A stretch of DNA of 64,000 nucleotides from Nonomuraea ceibae (GCF_019396325.1 NZ_JAHKRO010000037.1:1-64000), one strand, 5' to 3'; shown: positions 45,059-54,876, counted from the first letter of the stretch. Numbers and translations: made by a program. The notes: generated from the letters alone by a model not told the origin.

Positions 45059-46251
45059 ATCTCCTCCATCCTCAGCCACGCGCGTGACGGCAGCGGGTGC
45101 CCGAACAGCCGGGCCGCGTTGCCGTAGGCGACCCTGGCGATGTCGGCGGGCGGCAGCGCGCCGAGGTTGCGCGCGACCGACTTCTGCGTGTCGGGCCAGG
45201 TGGAGTCGGAGTGCGGATAGCCGCTCTCCTGCAGCACGTGGTCGAGGCCGACCGCGAGGCGCACCCCCGACAGCGCGTGGTCGTCGAGTGTGCCGAAGAA
45301 GAAGTTGCGGCGCAGCACCTCGCTGGGCTTGAGCCCGCCGTCCCACTGCGCCTCGCCGGCCACCGGGTGGTCGAGGGCGTAGTCGGCCCGCTCGGCGAGC
45401 ACCGGCAGCCAGCCCACCCCGCCCTCGGCGATGAGGATGCGCAGGTTGGGGAAGCGCAGCGGCAGCCCGGACCACAGCCAGTCGGCGCAGGCGAACATGG
45501 CGCTGGTCGGCAGCAGCGTGGTGATCGCCTCGATGGGGGTGTCGGGCGACGGCACCGGCGACCAGCTCGACTCGCCTATGTGGAGGCAGACGACCGTGCC
45601 GGTCTCCTCGCAGGCGGCGAAGAACGGGTCCCAGTGGCCGGTGTGAATCGACGGCAGCCGCAGCCGGGTCGGGAACTCGGGGAACACCACCGCCTTGAAG
45701 CCCCGGGCGGCGTTGGCGCGGATCTCCTTGGCGGCCACGTCGGGGTCGGGCAGCCAGGGGAGCTGCAGGCCGATGATCCGCTCCGGGTAGGTGCCCGCCC
45801 AGACGTCGATGTGCCAGTCGTTGTAGGCCTTGACCAGCGCGAGGCCGAGCTCCTGGTCGCGCGTCCTGGCGAACGGCATGCCCGACTGGCCGGCCAGCAT
45901 GCCGGGGAAGCACAGCGCGGCCCAGACGCCGGCCACGTCCATGTCCTGGACGCGGGCCTCGATGTCGTGGCAGCCGGGGCGCATGGTCTCGAACCTGACC
46001 GGGTCCAGGGTCCACTGCTCGCGGGGCAGCCCGGCGCCCACGTCGAGGCCGGCGCACGGGTAGGTGGCGCCGCCGTAGCGCCAGACCTGGTGACCGGCCT
46101 CGGTCTCCACGACCTTGGGCGCGACGTCGGCGTATTTCTCCGGCAGCCTGTCCTCGAAAAGGTCAGGGGGCTCGATCAGATGATCGTCGGCGGAGATGAT
46201 CACGTAGTCGCGCCGCCTCGGCTCTGGATCGGGAAGCAGCGGCGTAGTCAC
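45055..46251 (-). CDS. Amidohydrolase-family protein (amidohydro-rel type)
   Basis: A 398-aa metal-dependent hydrolase of the decarboxylase-like amidohydrolase group. Metal-site strand ISADDHLIEP, CLHIGESS (His), LIAEGGVGWLPVL and a late GLDHVLQESGYPHSDSTWPD with the Asp/His region. Such proteins often hydrolyse or decarboxylate aromatic or cyclic acids. Stands alone; substrate unknown. Confidence 0.85.
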   Translation of the reverse strand: MTTPLLPDPEPRRRDYVIISADDHLIEPPDLFEDRLPEKYADVAPKVVETEAGHQVWRYGGATYPCAGLDVGAGLPREQWTLDPVRFETMRPGCHDIEARVQDMDVAGVWAALCFPGMLAGQSGMPFARTRDQELGLALVKAYNDWHIDVWAGTYPERIIGLQLPWLPDPDVAAKEIRANAARGFKAVVFPEFPTRLRLPSIHTGHWDPFFAACEETGTVVCLHIGESSWSPVPSPDTPIEAITTLLPTSAMFACADWLWSGLPLRFPNLRILIAEGGVGWLPVLAERADYALDHPVAGEAQWDGGLKPSEVLRRNFFFGTLDDHALSGVRLAVGLDHVLQESGYPHSDSTWPDTQKSVARNLGALPPADIARVAYGNAARLFGHPLPSRAWLRMEEI

Positions 46252-46337
46252 GCAGGTAACCGTACGACGGCGGGATAACGTCGAACAAGCTGCGACGTAT
46301 CCGTTGGGTATCCGGGCATATCCGAGGGCCGTTCGGA

Positions 46338-46376
46338 CCCGGGATCGCCGGGAGGGGGACGGCTGGCGATCCCGGG
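46338..46376 (-). terminator. Hairpin after the tyrosine phosphatase
   Basis: A perfect 12-bp inverted repeat, CCCGGGATCGCC (46338-46349) with its complement (46365-46376), 15-nt loop, beginning 10 bp past the phosphatase stop on the minus strand. A likely terminator without a T-run. Confidence 0.6.
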
Positions 46377-46385
46377 GCCCCGCCG

Positions 46386-47129
46386 CTACCCGCGCGGGCC
46401 GGGTTCAGTCAGGAGATGGGCGCGTAGTTCGCCGACGGCGTCGGGGGAGAGGCCGACCACGCCGGTCACGTACGACTCCACCGAGCCGTGCCTGTCCGCC
46501 AGGTCGGCGAGGAACAGCCGCATGGCCTCGGCGGGGGCCAGGCCGAAGCCGGGCCACAGCTCCTCGTCCGGGTGGCGGGCCCGCCAGTCGGCGATGAACC
46601 GCTCGGTGGCCAGGCCGGTCAGCTCGTAGTCGGCCACGATGTCGTCGTCGGCCACGCCCGCCACGGCCAGGATCATCGCCGTGAGCAGGCCGGTGCGGTC
46701 CTTGCCGGCGGCGCAGTGGATCACGGCGGGGGCGCTGTCGGCGCGGCAGACCGTCTCCAGGGCGGTGCGCAGGTTGTCCACGCCGTCCTCGGTGACCTCC
46801 AGGTAGCGGTCGGCCAGGAAGCGGGGGACGCCCTCCGCCTCGTCGAAGGTGGCGAACTGCCAGCGCCGGCCCTCGATCGGCAGGTTGTGGTAGGCCAGGC
46901 CGTGCTCGTCGGGGACGCGCCCGTGCCTGTCGACCTCGAAGGGGTGGCGCAGGTCGATGACGGTGCGCACGCCCAGCGCGCGGAACGTCTCCAGGTCGGG
47001 TCCGGCCAGCCAGCCGAGGGAGTCGGCCCGGTAGAGCCGCTGCCAGCGGACGGTCCGGCCGTCCTTGGTGGCATATCCACCTATGTCGCGGAAGTTGTGG
47101 ATATTTGCGAACTTGATGTGGCGGCTCAC
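46386..47129 (-). CDS. Tyrosine-protein phosphatase (PtpB/IphP-like)
   Basis: A 247-aa phosphatase with active site VIHCAAGKDRTGLL (HCxxGKxR). N-terminal NFRDIGGYATKDGRTVRWQRLYRAD is the family signature. GTG at 47129 has AAGGTGG upstream. Could dephosphorylate phosphotyrosine or phosphoinositide; secretion signal absent. Confidence 0.92.
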   Translation of the reverse strand: MSRHIKFANIHNFRDIGGYATKDGRTVRWQRLYRADSLGWLAGPDLETFRALGVRTVIDLRHPFEVDRHGRVPDEHGLAYHNLPIEGRRWQFATFDEAEGVPRFLADRYLEVTEDGVDNLRTALETVCRADSAPAVIHCAAGKDRTGLLTAMILAVAGVADDDIVADYELTGLATERFIADWRARHPDEELWPGFGLAPAEAMRLFLADLADRHGSVESYVTGVVGLSPDAVGELRAHLLTEPGPRG

Positions 47130-47139
47130 GCTCACCACC

Positions 47140-47937
47140 TTAGTTCGCGGACATTTCCGCCTGCTGGTCATCGGCGGCGCGGGCCTCCTGCGCCTTGCGG
47201 TCGGCCAGCTCGCGGCGGATCAGCAGCACCCAGCCGCCGATCGCGATGCCGATGAACAGCCACCACTGCACGCCGTAGGCCAGGTTGAGGCCGCCTCCGG
47301 CGCCCACGTCGGGGGCCGGCACCGGCTCGGGCGCCGCCGCGGGCGCGGGCTTCTGCTCGACCAGCTCCACGAAACCGCCCACGAGCCGGTACGGCAGCGC
47401 CTTGCCGATCTTGGCCGGGTCGATGAGCAGGACCTGGCCGGGCGGCAGCCCGGAGCGCTCGCGGATCCCGCTGTTGGCCTCGGTCTCGCCGGTACGTAGC
47501 CGCCCGGTGACACTTACCTCACCCGGCGGCGGCGGGGGCACGTCCGGCGGGGTGTCGGCGGTCGCCCCGGCCTTCACCCAGCCCCGGTTGACGAGCACCG
47601 CCTGGCCCTGGCCGATCACCAGCGGGGTCAGGACGTAGTAGCCGTTGCGCCCGTCCTGCGGCCTGCGGCGCACGACCAGGCCGTGCCCGGCGTCGTACGT
47701 GCCGCTGACCACGACCTTCCTGAACCGGTCGGACTCCTTGACCGGCTCGCCCGGCCGGGCCAGGGTGCCGAGCGGCACCGGGGCTGCCTCGATGTTGGCG
47801 GTGACCAGGTCGCTGTTGGCCGAGCGCTCCTCGAAGCGCCCGAACTGCCACCGGCCCAGGAACACGAAAGCGGGGATCACGAGCAGCACGACGACGTGGA
47901 GCGCGATCCAACGGGGCGTGAGCAGGAACCGGTACAC
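47140..47937 (-). CDS. SURF1-family cytochrome oxidase assembly protein
   Basis: A 265-aa membrane protein: N-terminal span (WIALHVVVLLVIPAFVFLGR) with WQFGRFEER after it, extracytoplasmic domain with GRNGYYVLTPLV, AVLVNRGWV and a Pro-rich loop, then a C-terminal span (WWLFIGIAIGGWVLLI). Both spans and the GRWQ region are typical of SURF1, which aids heme-copper oxidase assembly. No oxidase gene is adjacent. Confidence 0.92.
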   Translation of the reverse strand: MYRFLLTPRWIALHVVVLLVIPAFVFLGRWQFGRFEERSANSDLVTANIEAAPVPLGTLARPGEPVKESDRFRKVVVSGTYDAGHGLVVRRRPQDGRNGYYVLTPLVIGQGQAVLVNRGWVKAGATADTPPDVPPPPPGEVSVTGRLRTGETEANSGIRERSGLPPGQVLLIDPAKIGKALPYRLVGGFVELVEQKPAPAAAPEPVPAPDVGAGGGLNLAYGVQWWLFIGIAIGGWVLLIRRELADRKAQEARAADDQQAEMSAN

Positions 47938-47966
47938 GCTACAAGGGTAGGCACCGATGCCGGTGG

Positions 47967-48425
47967 TCAGGCGCCCGGCACCGCCGTGACCTCGCGCGGG
48001 CCGCCCACCTCGTGGCCGTCGGCGCAGCGCAGGTGTTGCTCGACGGGTGCGCCGCAGTCGCGGTGGGTCAGCAGGACGGGCGGGCCCTCCTCGCCCGCCA
48101 GATACTTGTCGCCCCAGTGCATGAGCGCGACCAGCAGCGGATAGAGGTCGCGCCCCTTGTCGGTGAGCCGGTACTCGTCGCGCTGGCGCTGGCCGGGCTC
48201 GCGGTAGGGCTCCTTGCGCAGCAGGCCCTCGTCCACCAGCCGGGTCAGCCGGGCGCTGAGCACCTGGCGGGGGGCGCCGGTGAACGCCTGCATGTCGGCG
48301 AAGCGGCGTACGCCCCGGAACGCCTCACGCAGCACCAGGAAGGTCCACTTCTCCCCGACGATGTCCAGGGTCCGCTCGATGGAGCAGTTGGCCACCCGGA
48401 AAGGCACGTTCATGGTGCACATCAT
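47967..48425 (-). CDS. HxlR-family regulator
   Basis: A 152-aa winged-helix regulator of the HxlR type (CSIERTLDIVGEKWTFLVLR, FTGAPRQVLSARLTRLVDEG, RDEYRLTDKGRDLYPLL). Conserved Cys near the N-terminus and a C-terminal Cys pair (DCG, RCADG). Start could be 48425, 48422 or 48413. Divergent from an acetyltransferase with 48 bp between. Confidence 0.9.
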   Translation of the reverse strand: MMCTMNVPFRVANCSIERTLDIVGEKWTFLVLREAFRGVRRFADMQAFTGAPRQVLSARLTRLVDEGLLRKEPYREPGQRQRDEYRLTDKGRDLYPLLVALMHWGDKYLAGEEGPPVLLTHRDCGAPVEQHLRCADGHEVGGPREVTAVPGA

Positions 48426-48473
48426 ACCTGAGTTCAGTTGACAGACTCAGATCGTTGAGGGCAGGCTGGGTCT

Positions 48474-48995
48474 GTGATCCGAACTCAGGAGCCGCTGATC
48501 CGCCCGGCGCGGGCCGACGACGACGAGCGCGTCCGGCGCTTCCTGGCCGGGCTGTCGCCGCAGACGCAGACGCTGCGCTTCTTCACCGGCGTCACCCGGC
48601 CCTCCGCGAGCCTCGTGCGCACGATGGTCGAGGTGGACGAGCGCCGTGACGCCCTGGTCGCGCTGCACGGCGACGAGATCGTCGGCCACGCCATGAGCTA
48701 CCGGGGAGGCACCGCCGACGTGGAGATCGCCGTGGTCGTCACCGACCAGTGGCAGGGCTTCGGGCTCGGCCCCAGGCTCCTCGGCACGCTCCTGATCAGA
48801 GCCGCCGTGCGGGGCGCCACCACCGTGGGCATGGACGTGCTGGGGGAGAACAGGCGGGCGCTGCGGATGATCCGCAGGATCTGGCCGGAGGCCGGCATGA
48901 AGGTCGCGTCCGGCGCGGTCGAAGTGACCGCTATGATCCAACAGGCGGGAGTATTTGCGGAACAACGTTCTGGTGGCTCACCATTGACAGCGTGA
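48474..48995 (+). CDS. GNAT-family acetyltransferase
   Basis: A 173-aa N-acetyltransferase with the acetyl-CoA motif QGFGLGPRLLGTL and VEIAVVVTDQW before it. N-terminal IRPARADDDERVRRFLAGL. Resembles the acetyltransferase modules of protein-lysine acetylation systems. Substrate unknown. Its TGA overlaps the GTG of the TetR gene. Confidence 0.88.
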   Translation: MIRTQEPLIRPARADDDERVRRFLAGLSPQTQTLRFFTGVTRPSASLVRTMVEVDERRDALVALHGDEIVGHAMSYRGGTADVEIAVVVTDQWQGFGLGPRLLGTLLIRAAVRGATTVGMDVLGENRRALRMIRRIWPEAGMKVASGAVEVTAMIQQAGVFAEQRSGGSPLTA

Positions 48996-49582
48996 AGAGT
49001 GTCAAGAACGGACGCGACGGACGGACCCGGATCATCGAGGGCGCGCTCCGCCGTTTCAGCCAGGACGGCGTCTCCGCCACGACCCTGGCCAGCCTCCGCG
49101 AGGAGAGCGGCGTGAGCGTCGGAAGCTTCTACCACCACTTCGCCAGCAAAGAGCACGTCTTCGGCGTGCTCTACGGCGAGATCCTGGCCTCCTACCAGAG
49201 CGAGTTCCTCGCCGAGCTGGTCGGGCACGACGACGCCCGTGCCGGGATCGAGGCGATCGTCGCGTTCCACATGCGCTGGGCCGGAGAGCACCCCGAACGG
49301 GCCCGCATCCTGGTCAGCGAGCGCCCGCCGCGCAAGCACGAGCCGGGCGGCGCCGAGGTCGCCGAGGCCAGGCGCGGCTTCTTCCGCCAGGTCTCCGACT
49401 GGTGGCGGCCGCACATGAAGAACGGCCTGCTCCAGCCCGTCCACCCGACCATGTGCTACGTGCTGTGGCTCGGGCCCGCGCAGGAGATGTGCCGGCTGTG
49501 GTTCGCGGGCGCCCACACCCCCACCGACGAGGAGATCAGGGGGCTCGGCGAGGCCGCCTGGCAGAGCCTGCGCCAGCCCTGA
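48992..49582 (+). CDS. TetR-family regulator (overlapping acetyltransferase stop)
   Basis: A 196-aa regulator with helix-turn-helix LREESGVSVGSFYHHFASKE and a helical ligand domain. The GTG at 48992 overlaps the acetyltransferase stop (GTGA). Its 3' end overlaps the convergent zinc-ribbon gene by 47 bp. Confidence 0.88.
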   Translation: MKSVKNGRDGRTRIIEGALRRFSQDGVSATTLASLREESGVSVGSFYHHFASKEHVFGVLYGEILASYQSEFLAELVGHDDARAGIEAIVAFHMRWAGEHPERARILVSERPPRKHEPGGAEVAEARRGFFRQVSDWWRPHMKNGLLQPVHPTMCYVLWLGPAQEMCRLWFAGAHTPTDEEIRGLGEAAWQSLRQP

Positions 49583-49880
49583 CCGGCGGCCCCAGCCGGG
49601 CGGGCACCCGCCAGCTCGACCGGTCGAGCGAGATGTCCAGCCGCAGCTCACCGCGCTGCCTGCGCAGGCCGGGCACCCGTACGCGATCGTGCACCGCGAA
49701 CCGGCCCCGGTGCCGGTAGCCGAAGCCGAGCTCGCCGGGAAGCACCCGCATGTCGTCGTGGTTGCCGCAGCGCGGGCACGTCCACGAGACCAGGTCCAGC
49801 CACCGGTTGTAGCCCGAGCAGGCCGCGAAGTATTCGTCCGGCGCGAAACGGGACTGGCAGGTCAGGCAGGGGATCAGCAC
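49536..49880 (-). CDS. Small zinc-ribbon protein
   Basis: A 114-aa protein with two Cys pairs, CLTC and CPRC (with a further Cys in AACSG), forming a probable zinc ribbon, then a basic Arg-rich tail. GTG at 49880 is chosen because GAGGAG lies 7 nt upstream. The Arg/Pro-rich last 25 residues lie in the overlap with the TetR gene and may be read-through. Function unknown. Confidence 0.62.
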   Translation of the reverse strand: MLIPCLTCQSRFAPDEYFAACSGYNRWLDLVSWTCPRCGNHDDMRVLPGELGFGYRHRGRFAVHDRVRVPGLRRQRGELRLDISLDRSSWRVPARLGPPVRAGAGSARRPRRAP

Positions 49881-50032
49881 GAATCCGCTCCTCGTCGAAC
49901 GGCACAGCGGCTCCCCAGAAGTATCGCGCCCCACTTGTTCCCAGCTTGCGGAAAACTTGGATGTCTCGGTAACAGTATGATCACTGACGGTATCGGAGGT
50001 TCCGTTGTGATCTGCGGTGAAAGGATGGTCTC

Positions 50033-51430
50033 GTGGAACGACTGCGTGAGCACCTCCTGGAGACCGGCTACACGATCGACGGCGTCCGCGACCGGCTGGG
50101 CGACATGGCGGCCACGGCGCTGGCCCGCGAGGAGCTCGTGCCGGCCCTGCGCGCCACCGCCGCCGGCGACCCGCTGGGCACGCTGATCCGCCTGTGGTGG
50201 CTGGGTGCCCCCGTGGAGACGAGCGCGCTGCACCCGTCCGTGCTGGAGTCCGGCCTGATCGCCGTCTCCGGCTCGCAGGCCCGCGCGACCGTCCACCTCC
50301 AGCCCTGGGAGACCGGCGGCTACGTCGTCTCCGACCGCAAGGTGCGGCCCGGCGACCCGGCGCTGCGCCCCGACCACGTGGTCGGCGCGGGCGGCGCCTC
50401 CGCCAACCTCGCCCAGCTCGTCACCCGCCGCCCCGTCGGCCGCGCTCTCGACCTCGGCACCGGCTGCGGCGTCCAGGTGCTCTCGCTGGCCGGGCGGGCC
50501 GGCCACGTCACCGCCACCGACGTCAACCCGCGCGCCGTCGAGCTCGCCCGGCTGAGCTGGCAGCTCTCCGGCCTGACCGGCGTCGAGGCCCGCACCGGCT
50601 CCCTGTACGAGCCCGTGGCGGGCGAGCGGTTCGACCTGATCGTCTCCAACCCGCCGTTCGTCATCTCGCCCGGCGGCCGGCTGACCTACCGCGAGACCGG
50701 CGGCGACGGCGACGGCTTCTGCCGCGATCTCGTACGGGACACGCCCCGGCACCTCAACCCCGGCGGCCAGGCCCACTACCTGGCCAGCTGGCTGCACGTC
50801 GAAGGCGAGGACTGGCGCGACCGCGTCGGCGGCTGGCTCGGCGAGACCGGGTGCGACGCCTGGGTGGTGCAGCGCGACGCGCAGGACCCCGCCGAATACG
50901 TGGAGCTGTGGCTCAAGGACGCCGCCGAGCAGGGCACCCCCGGCTACACCGAGCACTACGACCGGTGGCTCGCCTGGTTCGAGGAGCACAAGGTCGAGGG
51001 GATCGGGTTCGGCTGGATCAGCATGCGCAGCTCCGGCACCCTGGACCCGGTCGTACGCCTGGAGGAGCTCACCCACCAGGTCACGCTGCCCGTCGGCGGC
51101 TACGTCGACGACGTGCTCGACGCGATCGGCGCCGCCCACCGGGTCCGCGACCTCGGGTCCGCGCTGCTGCGCACCGCCGACGGGCTGCTCGACGAGCGGG
51201 TGGGGCTGCCGGGGGCCGAGGACCCGATGCGCATCGTGCTCCGCCAGACGACCGGGCTGCGCCGCAGCAGGGAGGTCGGCACCGTCGAGGCGGCGCTCGC
51301 CGGGGTCTGCGACGGGGAGCTGGCGCTGGGGCCGCTGCTCAACGTCATCGCCGAGCTGGTCGGCGACGGCGAGATCCCGGACGCCGACGCCATCCGCCCC
51401 CTCATCGCGGAGGGCTACTTCCTGCTCTAG
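50033..51430 (+). CDS. Class I SAM-dependent methyltransferase (HemK-like fold)
   Basis: A 465-aa two-domain protein. N-terminal helical domain (1-125), SAM motif I ALDLGTGCGVQVLSLAG, motif II TATDVNPRAVELAR, and the amino-methyltransferase motif NPPFVIS (N-P-P-F), as in PrmC and N6-adenine enzymes. C-terminal domain of about 180 residues of a type common in actinobacteria. Substrate (protein, RNA or DNA) is unknown. Confidence 0.88.
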   Translation: MERLREHLLETGYTIDGVRDRLGDMAATALAREELVPALRATAAGDPLGTLIRLWWLGAPVETSALHPSVLESGLIAVSGSQARATVHLQPWETGGYVVSDRKVRPGDPALRPDHVVGAGGASANLAQLVTRRPVGRALDLGTGCGVQVLSLAGRAGHVTATDVNPRAVELARLSWQLSGLTGVEARTGSLYEPVAGERFDLIVSNPPFVISPGGRLTYRETGGDGDGFCRDLVRDTPRHLNPGGQAHYLASWLHVEGEDWRDRVGGWLGETGCDAWVVQRDAQDPAEYVELWLKDAAEQGTPGYTEHYDRWLAWFEEHKVEGIGFGWISMRSSGTLDPVVRLEELTHQVTLPVGGYVDDVLDAIGAAHRVRDLGSALLRTADGLLDERVGLPGAEDPMRIVLRQTTGLRRSREVGTVEAALAGVCDGELALGPLLNVIAELVGDGEIPDADAIRPLIAEGYFLL

Positions 51431-51735
51431 GCCTTTTCGGTTGCCCAGGCTCAGCGCCTTTGATTCGCCGTTGATCGGTTGTTGACGCCGCCGGTGGAAG
51501 CTTCTGACTACGACACGGACCTGGGGGGTTCGAGGACCGTGTCGGGTCCGGCCGGTCGTCGATGTGAGGCGGCTAGCCGCTACGCGGAGCATCCGGATAA
51601 CCGGGCCCCCTAGCGACGCGTGGCGGTCAGATGGCCGGCCGGGCCGCGTATCTCATCGGCCACGGGGGTCGTGACTCCAAAGGGACAGCCTTGTTTAACC
51701 ATGTGTGGATGACACGTCTGGACGACGAGCTGTAC
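51431..51735. other. Intergenic region with imperfect hairpin
   Basis: 305 bp between convergent genes, no supported ORF. Contains an 11-bp inverted repeat with one mismatch, CGACACGGACC (51510-51520) and GGACCGTGTCG (51533-51543), probably the shared terminator. The rest shows nothing I can name. Confidence 0.5.
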
Positions 51736-54705
51736 TCAGGACTCGACGACCTGAGCGCTGTCGAGGAGGACCTTGATGTCCCCGGCCTCGGGCGCGCCCA
51801 GCCTGGTGAAGATGGCGAAGGCCTGGCGTAGGCAGTCGACGCTCCTGGAGACGCTGCCCAGCCCGCGCAGCGCCTTGCCCAGCACCGCCAGCGACAGGGC
51901 CTCCCCGAACGGGTGGCCGATCTCCCGCGACACGACCAGCGCCTGCTCGGCGTGGCGTACGGCGTCGGGGTAGCGCTCGGCGGCGATGAACGTCTCGGCC
52001 AGCCGGGAGCAGACTCGCTGCTCCCACACCCGCTGCTTGCTGGCGCGGAAGAAGGCCAGGCACTCGGCGTGGTGGTGCACGGCCTCGGTGAGCCTGCCGA
52101 CGCGCGACAGCACGATGCCGAGGTGGTAGCGGGCCCTGGCGGTGCCGGCTCCGCTGCCGATCTCGGTGAAGATGGCCAGGCCCTTCTCGGCCGCGGCGAT
52201 CGCGTCGTCGGGGCGGCCCAGGCCGAGGTGGTCGCGGGCGGAGTAGCTGAGCACCAGCCCCTCGCCGGCGGGCACGCCGTTCTCCCGGTAGAAGCGCATG
52301 GCGGCGTCGAACCAGGCGAGCGCCTCGGTGTGGCGGCGCTGCCGGCCGACGACGACGGCGAGCGCGTTCAGCACCTCGCCGGTGACGACCTTCTCCTTGC
52401 GCTCGACCGACAGCGTGTGGACGATCTCGAACTGCTCCTCCGCCTCCGGCAGCCGGTTGCCGGCGAACAGCACGCGGCCGAGCACGTAGCGGGCGCGCAG
52501 CTCGCCGGCCTGGTCGCCGAGCCGCAGCGCGGTGGCGAGCACGGCGCGGGTGCCGAGGTCGAACTCGCGGGTGTGGGTGCCCGACTCCAGCAGCGGCTCC
52601 ATGGCCACGAGCAGGTCGCCGGCGGGCAGGAGCTGCTCGCCGGTGCGCGAGGACGCGGCGGCCTGGTTGATCGCGGCGAACAGCGAGTCGCCCTCGGCGA
52701 TCAGCCAGGCGACGGCCTCGTCGGCGGTGCCGAACGTGCGCCCGCTGCCGACCACCACCAGGTTGTCGGAGATCATGCTGCCCTCGTAGGCCAGCCGGTG
52801 GGCCGACTGGGCGGAGGCCAGGTAGAAGCCGAGCAGCCGCCGCAGCGCCATCGTGCGGGCTTGGGGGCGTTCGCTCTTCTCCAGCGCCCGCCTGGCGAAC
52901 AGCTTGAGCAGGTCGTGGAAGCGGTAGCGGCCGGGCGCCGGGGCCTCCAGCAGGCTGGCGTCGACCAGCGACTCCAGCACGTCCTCGGCCTCGATCACCG
53001 TCGTCGAGAGCACGGCGGCTGCGGCGCCCGCCGAGATGTCCGGCCCGTTGGGCAGCGACAGCAGCCGGAAGGCGCGGGCCTGGGCGGCTTCGAGCTGGCC
53101 GTAGCCGAGCGCGAAGGTGGCCTCGACCGCCAGGTCGCCGACGCGCAGCTCGTCGAGCCTGCGCTGCTCGTCGGCCAGCCTGGGCACCAGGGAGGCGACG
53201 GTCCACGAGGGCCGGGCGGCGAGCCTGGCGGCCACGATGCGCACGGCGAGCGGCAGGAAGCCGCAGGCGGCGACCACGTCCATGGCGGCGGCGTGCTCGG
53301 CGGCGACCCGTTCCGGCCCGGCGACCGAGGCGAACAGCGACAGCGCCTCGTCCGGCTCCATCACGTCGAGGTCGATGAGCTTGGCCGACGGCAGGTCGGC
53401 CAGCTTGACCCGGCTGGTGACGATGGCCGCGCAGCCGGGCGAGCCGGGCAGCAGCGGGCTGACCTGCCGGGCGTCGCGGGCGTTGTCAAGCAGGACGAGG
53501 ATGCGCCGGTCGGCGAGGATGGACCGGTACAGCGCCGAGCGTTCGGCCAGTCCTTCGGGGATGACGTCGGTCGGGATGCCGAGCGCGCGCAGGAACGCGC
53601 CGAGCGCCGATTCGGGCGCGGTCGCCTCGTCGGTGTAGCCGCGCAGGTCGGCGTAGAGCTGGCCGTCGGGGAACAGGTCGCCGGTCGCGTGCGCCACGTG
53701 CACCGCCAGCGCGGTCTTGCCGACGCCGCCGATGCCGCAGATCGCGGCGACGGGCACGCCCTCGGCGGGCGACTGGGCCGACAGCAGCGTACGCAGCCGC
53801 CGGGCGATCTCCTTGCGGCCGGTGAAGTCGTTCACGGCGGCCGGGAGCTGCGCCGGGCGGGGCAGCTCGGGCGCGTGCTCCTCCTCGGCGGGCGGCTCGT
53901 CGGGGGCCACCTCGGCGGCAGCGAGCGTGGGGTCGGCGGCCAGGATGCGCTGGTGCAGCGAGGTCAGCTCGTGGCCGGGCTCGATGCCGAGCTCCTCGAC
54001 CAGCGCGTCGCGCGTCTCGGTGAACACGGCCAGCGCGTCACCCTGCCGCCCGCACCGGTAGTAGGCCAGCATGAGCTGGGCGCGCAGGCGCTCGCGCAGC
54101 GGGTGGTCGGCGGTCAGCGCGATCAGCTCCGACACGACCGCGGCGTGGTTGCCCAGCTCCAGGTCCATGTCCATGAGCGTCTCGATGGCGCTGATGCGGC
54201 GCTCGATCAGCCGGTCGCGCTGGTGCTCGGCGTACGGGCCGACGGCCCCGGCGAGCGGTTCGCCCTCGAACAGGGCGAGCGCGGCCCGCAGGCCGGTGGC
54301 GGCGGCGGACAGCCGGCCGGACCTGCGGGCGCTCTCGGCCTCGGCCATGCCGCGCTCGAACCGGGTCAGGTCCAGCGCGTCGCCGGGCAGTCGCAGCGCG
54401 TAGCCCCTGCCGACGGAGGTGAGCAGCTCGGGACGTGAGCGGGCGGGCCTGTCGGGCTCCAGCACCGTGCGCAGCCGGGACACGTACGTGCGCAGCGCGC
54501 CGAGGGCCCTGGGCGGCGCTTCCTCGCCCCACACGGCGTCGATCATCTCGGCCGGGGTGACCGCGCGGCCTTCCCGCAGGAGCAGCATGCCGAGAATGGA
54601 GCGCTGCAGCGGCGTGCCGAGGTCGAGCTCCTGACCATCGCGCCACGCGCGGACGGGACCCAGTACGGCGAACCGCAGCCCGCCTTCGATGTCCTGACCA
54701 GCCAT
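51736..54705 (-). CDS. SARP/AfsR-type regulator with NB-ARC and TPR
   Basis: A 989-aa regulator: winged-helix DNA-binding domain (FAVLGPVRAWRDGQELDLGT, LGALRTYVSRLRTVLEPD), BTAD helical domain (ALFEGEPLAGAVGPYAEHQR, LMLAYYRCGRQGDALAVF), Pro/Glu linker, NB-ARC ATPase (CGIGGVGKTALAVHVAH Walker A, ILVLLDNARDA), then TPR repeats to the end. ATG at 54705. AfsR-like proteins often control secondary metabolism; no biosynthetic cluster is visible here. Convergent with the methyltransferase. Confidence 0.94.
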   Translation of the reverse strand: MAGQDIEGGLRFAVLGPVRAWRDGQELDLGTPLQRSILGMLLLREGRAVTPAEMIDAVWGEEAPPRALGALRTYVSRLRTVLEPDRPARSRPELLTSVGRGYALRLPGDALDLTRFERGMAEAESARRSGRLSAAATGLRAALALFEGEPLAGAVGPYAEHQRDRLIERRISAIETLMDMDLELGNHAAVVSELIALTADHPLRERLRAQLMLAYYRCGRQGDALAVFTETRDALVEELGIEPGHELTSLHQRILAADPTLAAAEVAPDEPPAEEEHAPELPRPAQLPAAVNDFTGRKEIARRLRTLLSAQSPAEGVPVAAICGIGGVGKTALAVHVAHATGDLFPDGQLYADLRGYTDEATAPESALGAFLRALGIPTDVIPEGLAERSALYRSILADRRILVLLDNARDARQVSPLLPGSPGCAAIVTSRVKLADLPSAKLIDLDVMEPDEALSLFASVAGPERVAAEHAAAMDVVAACGFLPLAVRIVAARLAARPSWTVASLVPRLADEQRRLDELRVGDLAVEATFALGYGQLEAAQARAFRLLSLPNGPDISAGAAAAVLSTTVIEAEDVLESLVDASLLEAPAPGRYRFHDLLKLFARRALEKSERPQARTMALRRLLGFYLASAQSAHRLAYEGSMISDNLVVVGSGRTFGTADEAVAWLIAEGDSLFAAINQAAASSRTGEQLLPAGDLLVAMEPLLESGTHTREFDLGTRAVLATALRLGDQAGELRARYVLGRVLFAGNRLPEAEEQFEIVHTLSVERKEKVVTGEVLNALAVVVGRQRRHTEALAWFDAAMRFYRENGVPAGEGLVLSYSARDHLGLGRPDDAIAAAEKGLAIFTEIGSGAGTARARYHLGIVLSRVGRLTEAVHHHAECLAFFRASKQRVWEQRVCSRLAETFIAAERYPDAVRHAEQALVVSREIGHPFGEALSLAVLGKALRGLGSVSRSVDCLRQAFAIFTRLGAPEAGDIKVLLDSAQVVES

Positions 54706-54837
54706 GCCGCCTGTCCCCACATCAATGGAACGATTTGTTACCAAATGATAGATCCAATGACGCCGAGCACCTAGGAATGCGGGCATTCGTTAACCGAAGC
54801 GTTGGCCGCCTTTTGACGACACGGCCTTTACGACACA

Positions 54838-54862
54838 GGCCCCGCCCATTCCGGGCGGGGCC
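54838..54862. terminator. GC hairpin between GNAT and SARP genes
   Basis: A perfect 10-bp stem GGCCCCGCCC with its complement, 5-nt loop, 14 bp after the acetyltransferase stop on the minus strand. Probable terminator. Confidence 0.65.
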
Positions 54863-54876
54863 TTCAACGGATTTTC

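Noticed and set aside
51736-54705. Biosynthetic gene cluster regulated by the SARP protein
   Set aside because: No polyketide, peptide or terpene synthase gene is near; the neighbours are a methyltransferase and an acetyltransferase only.
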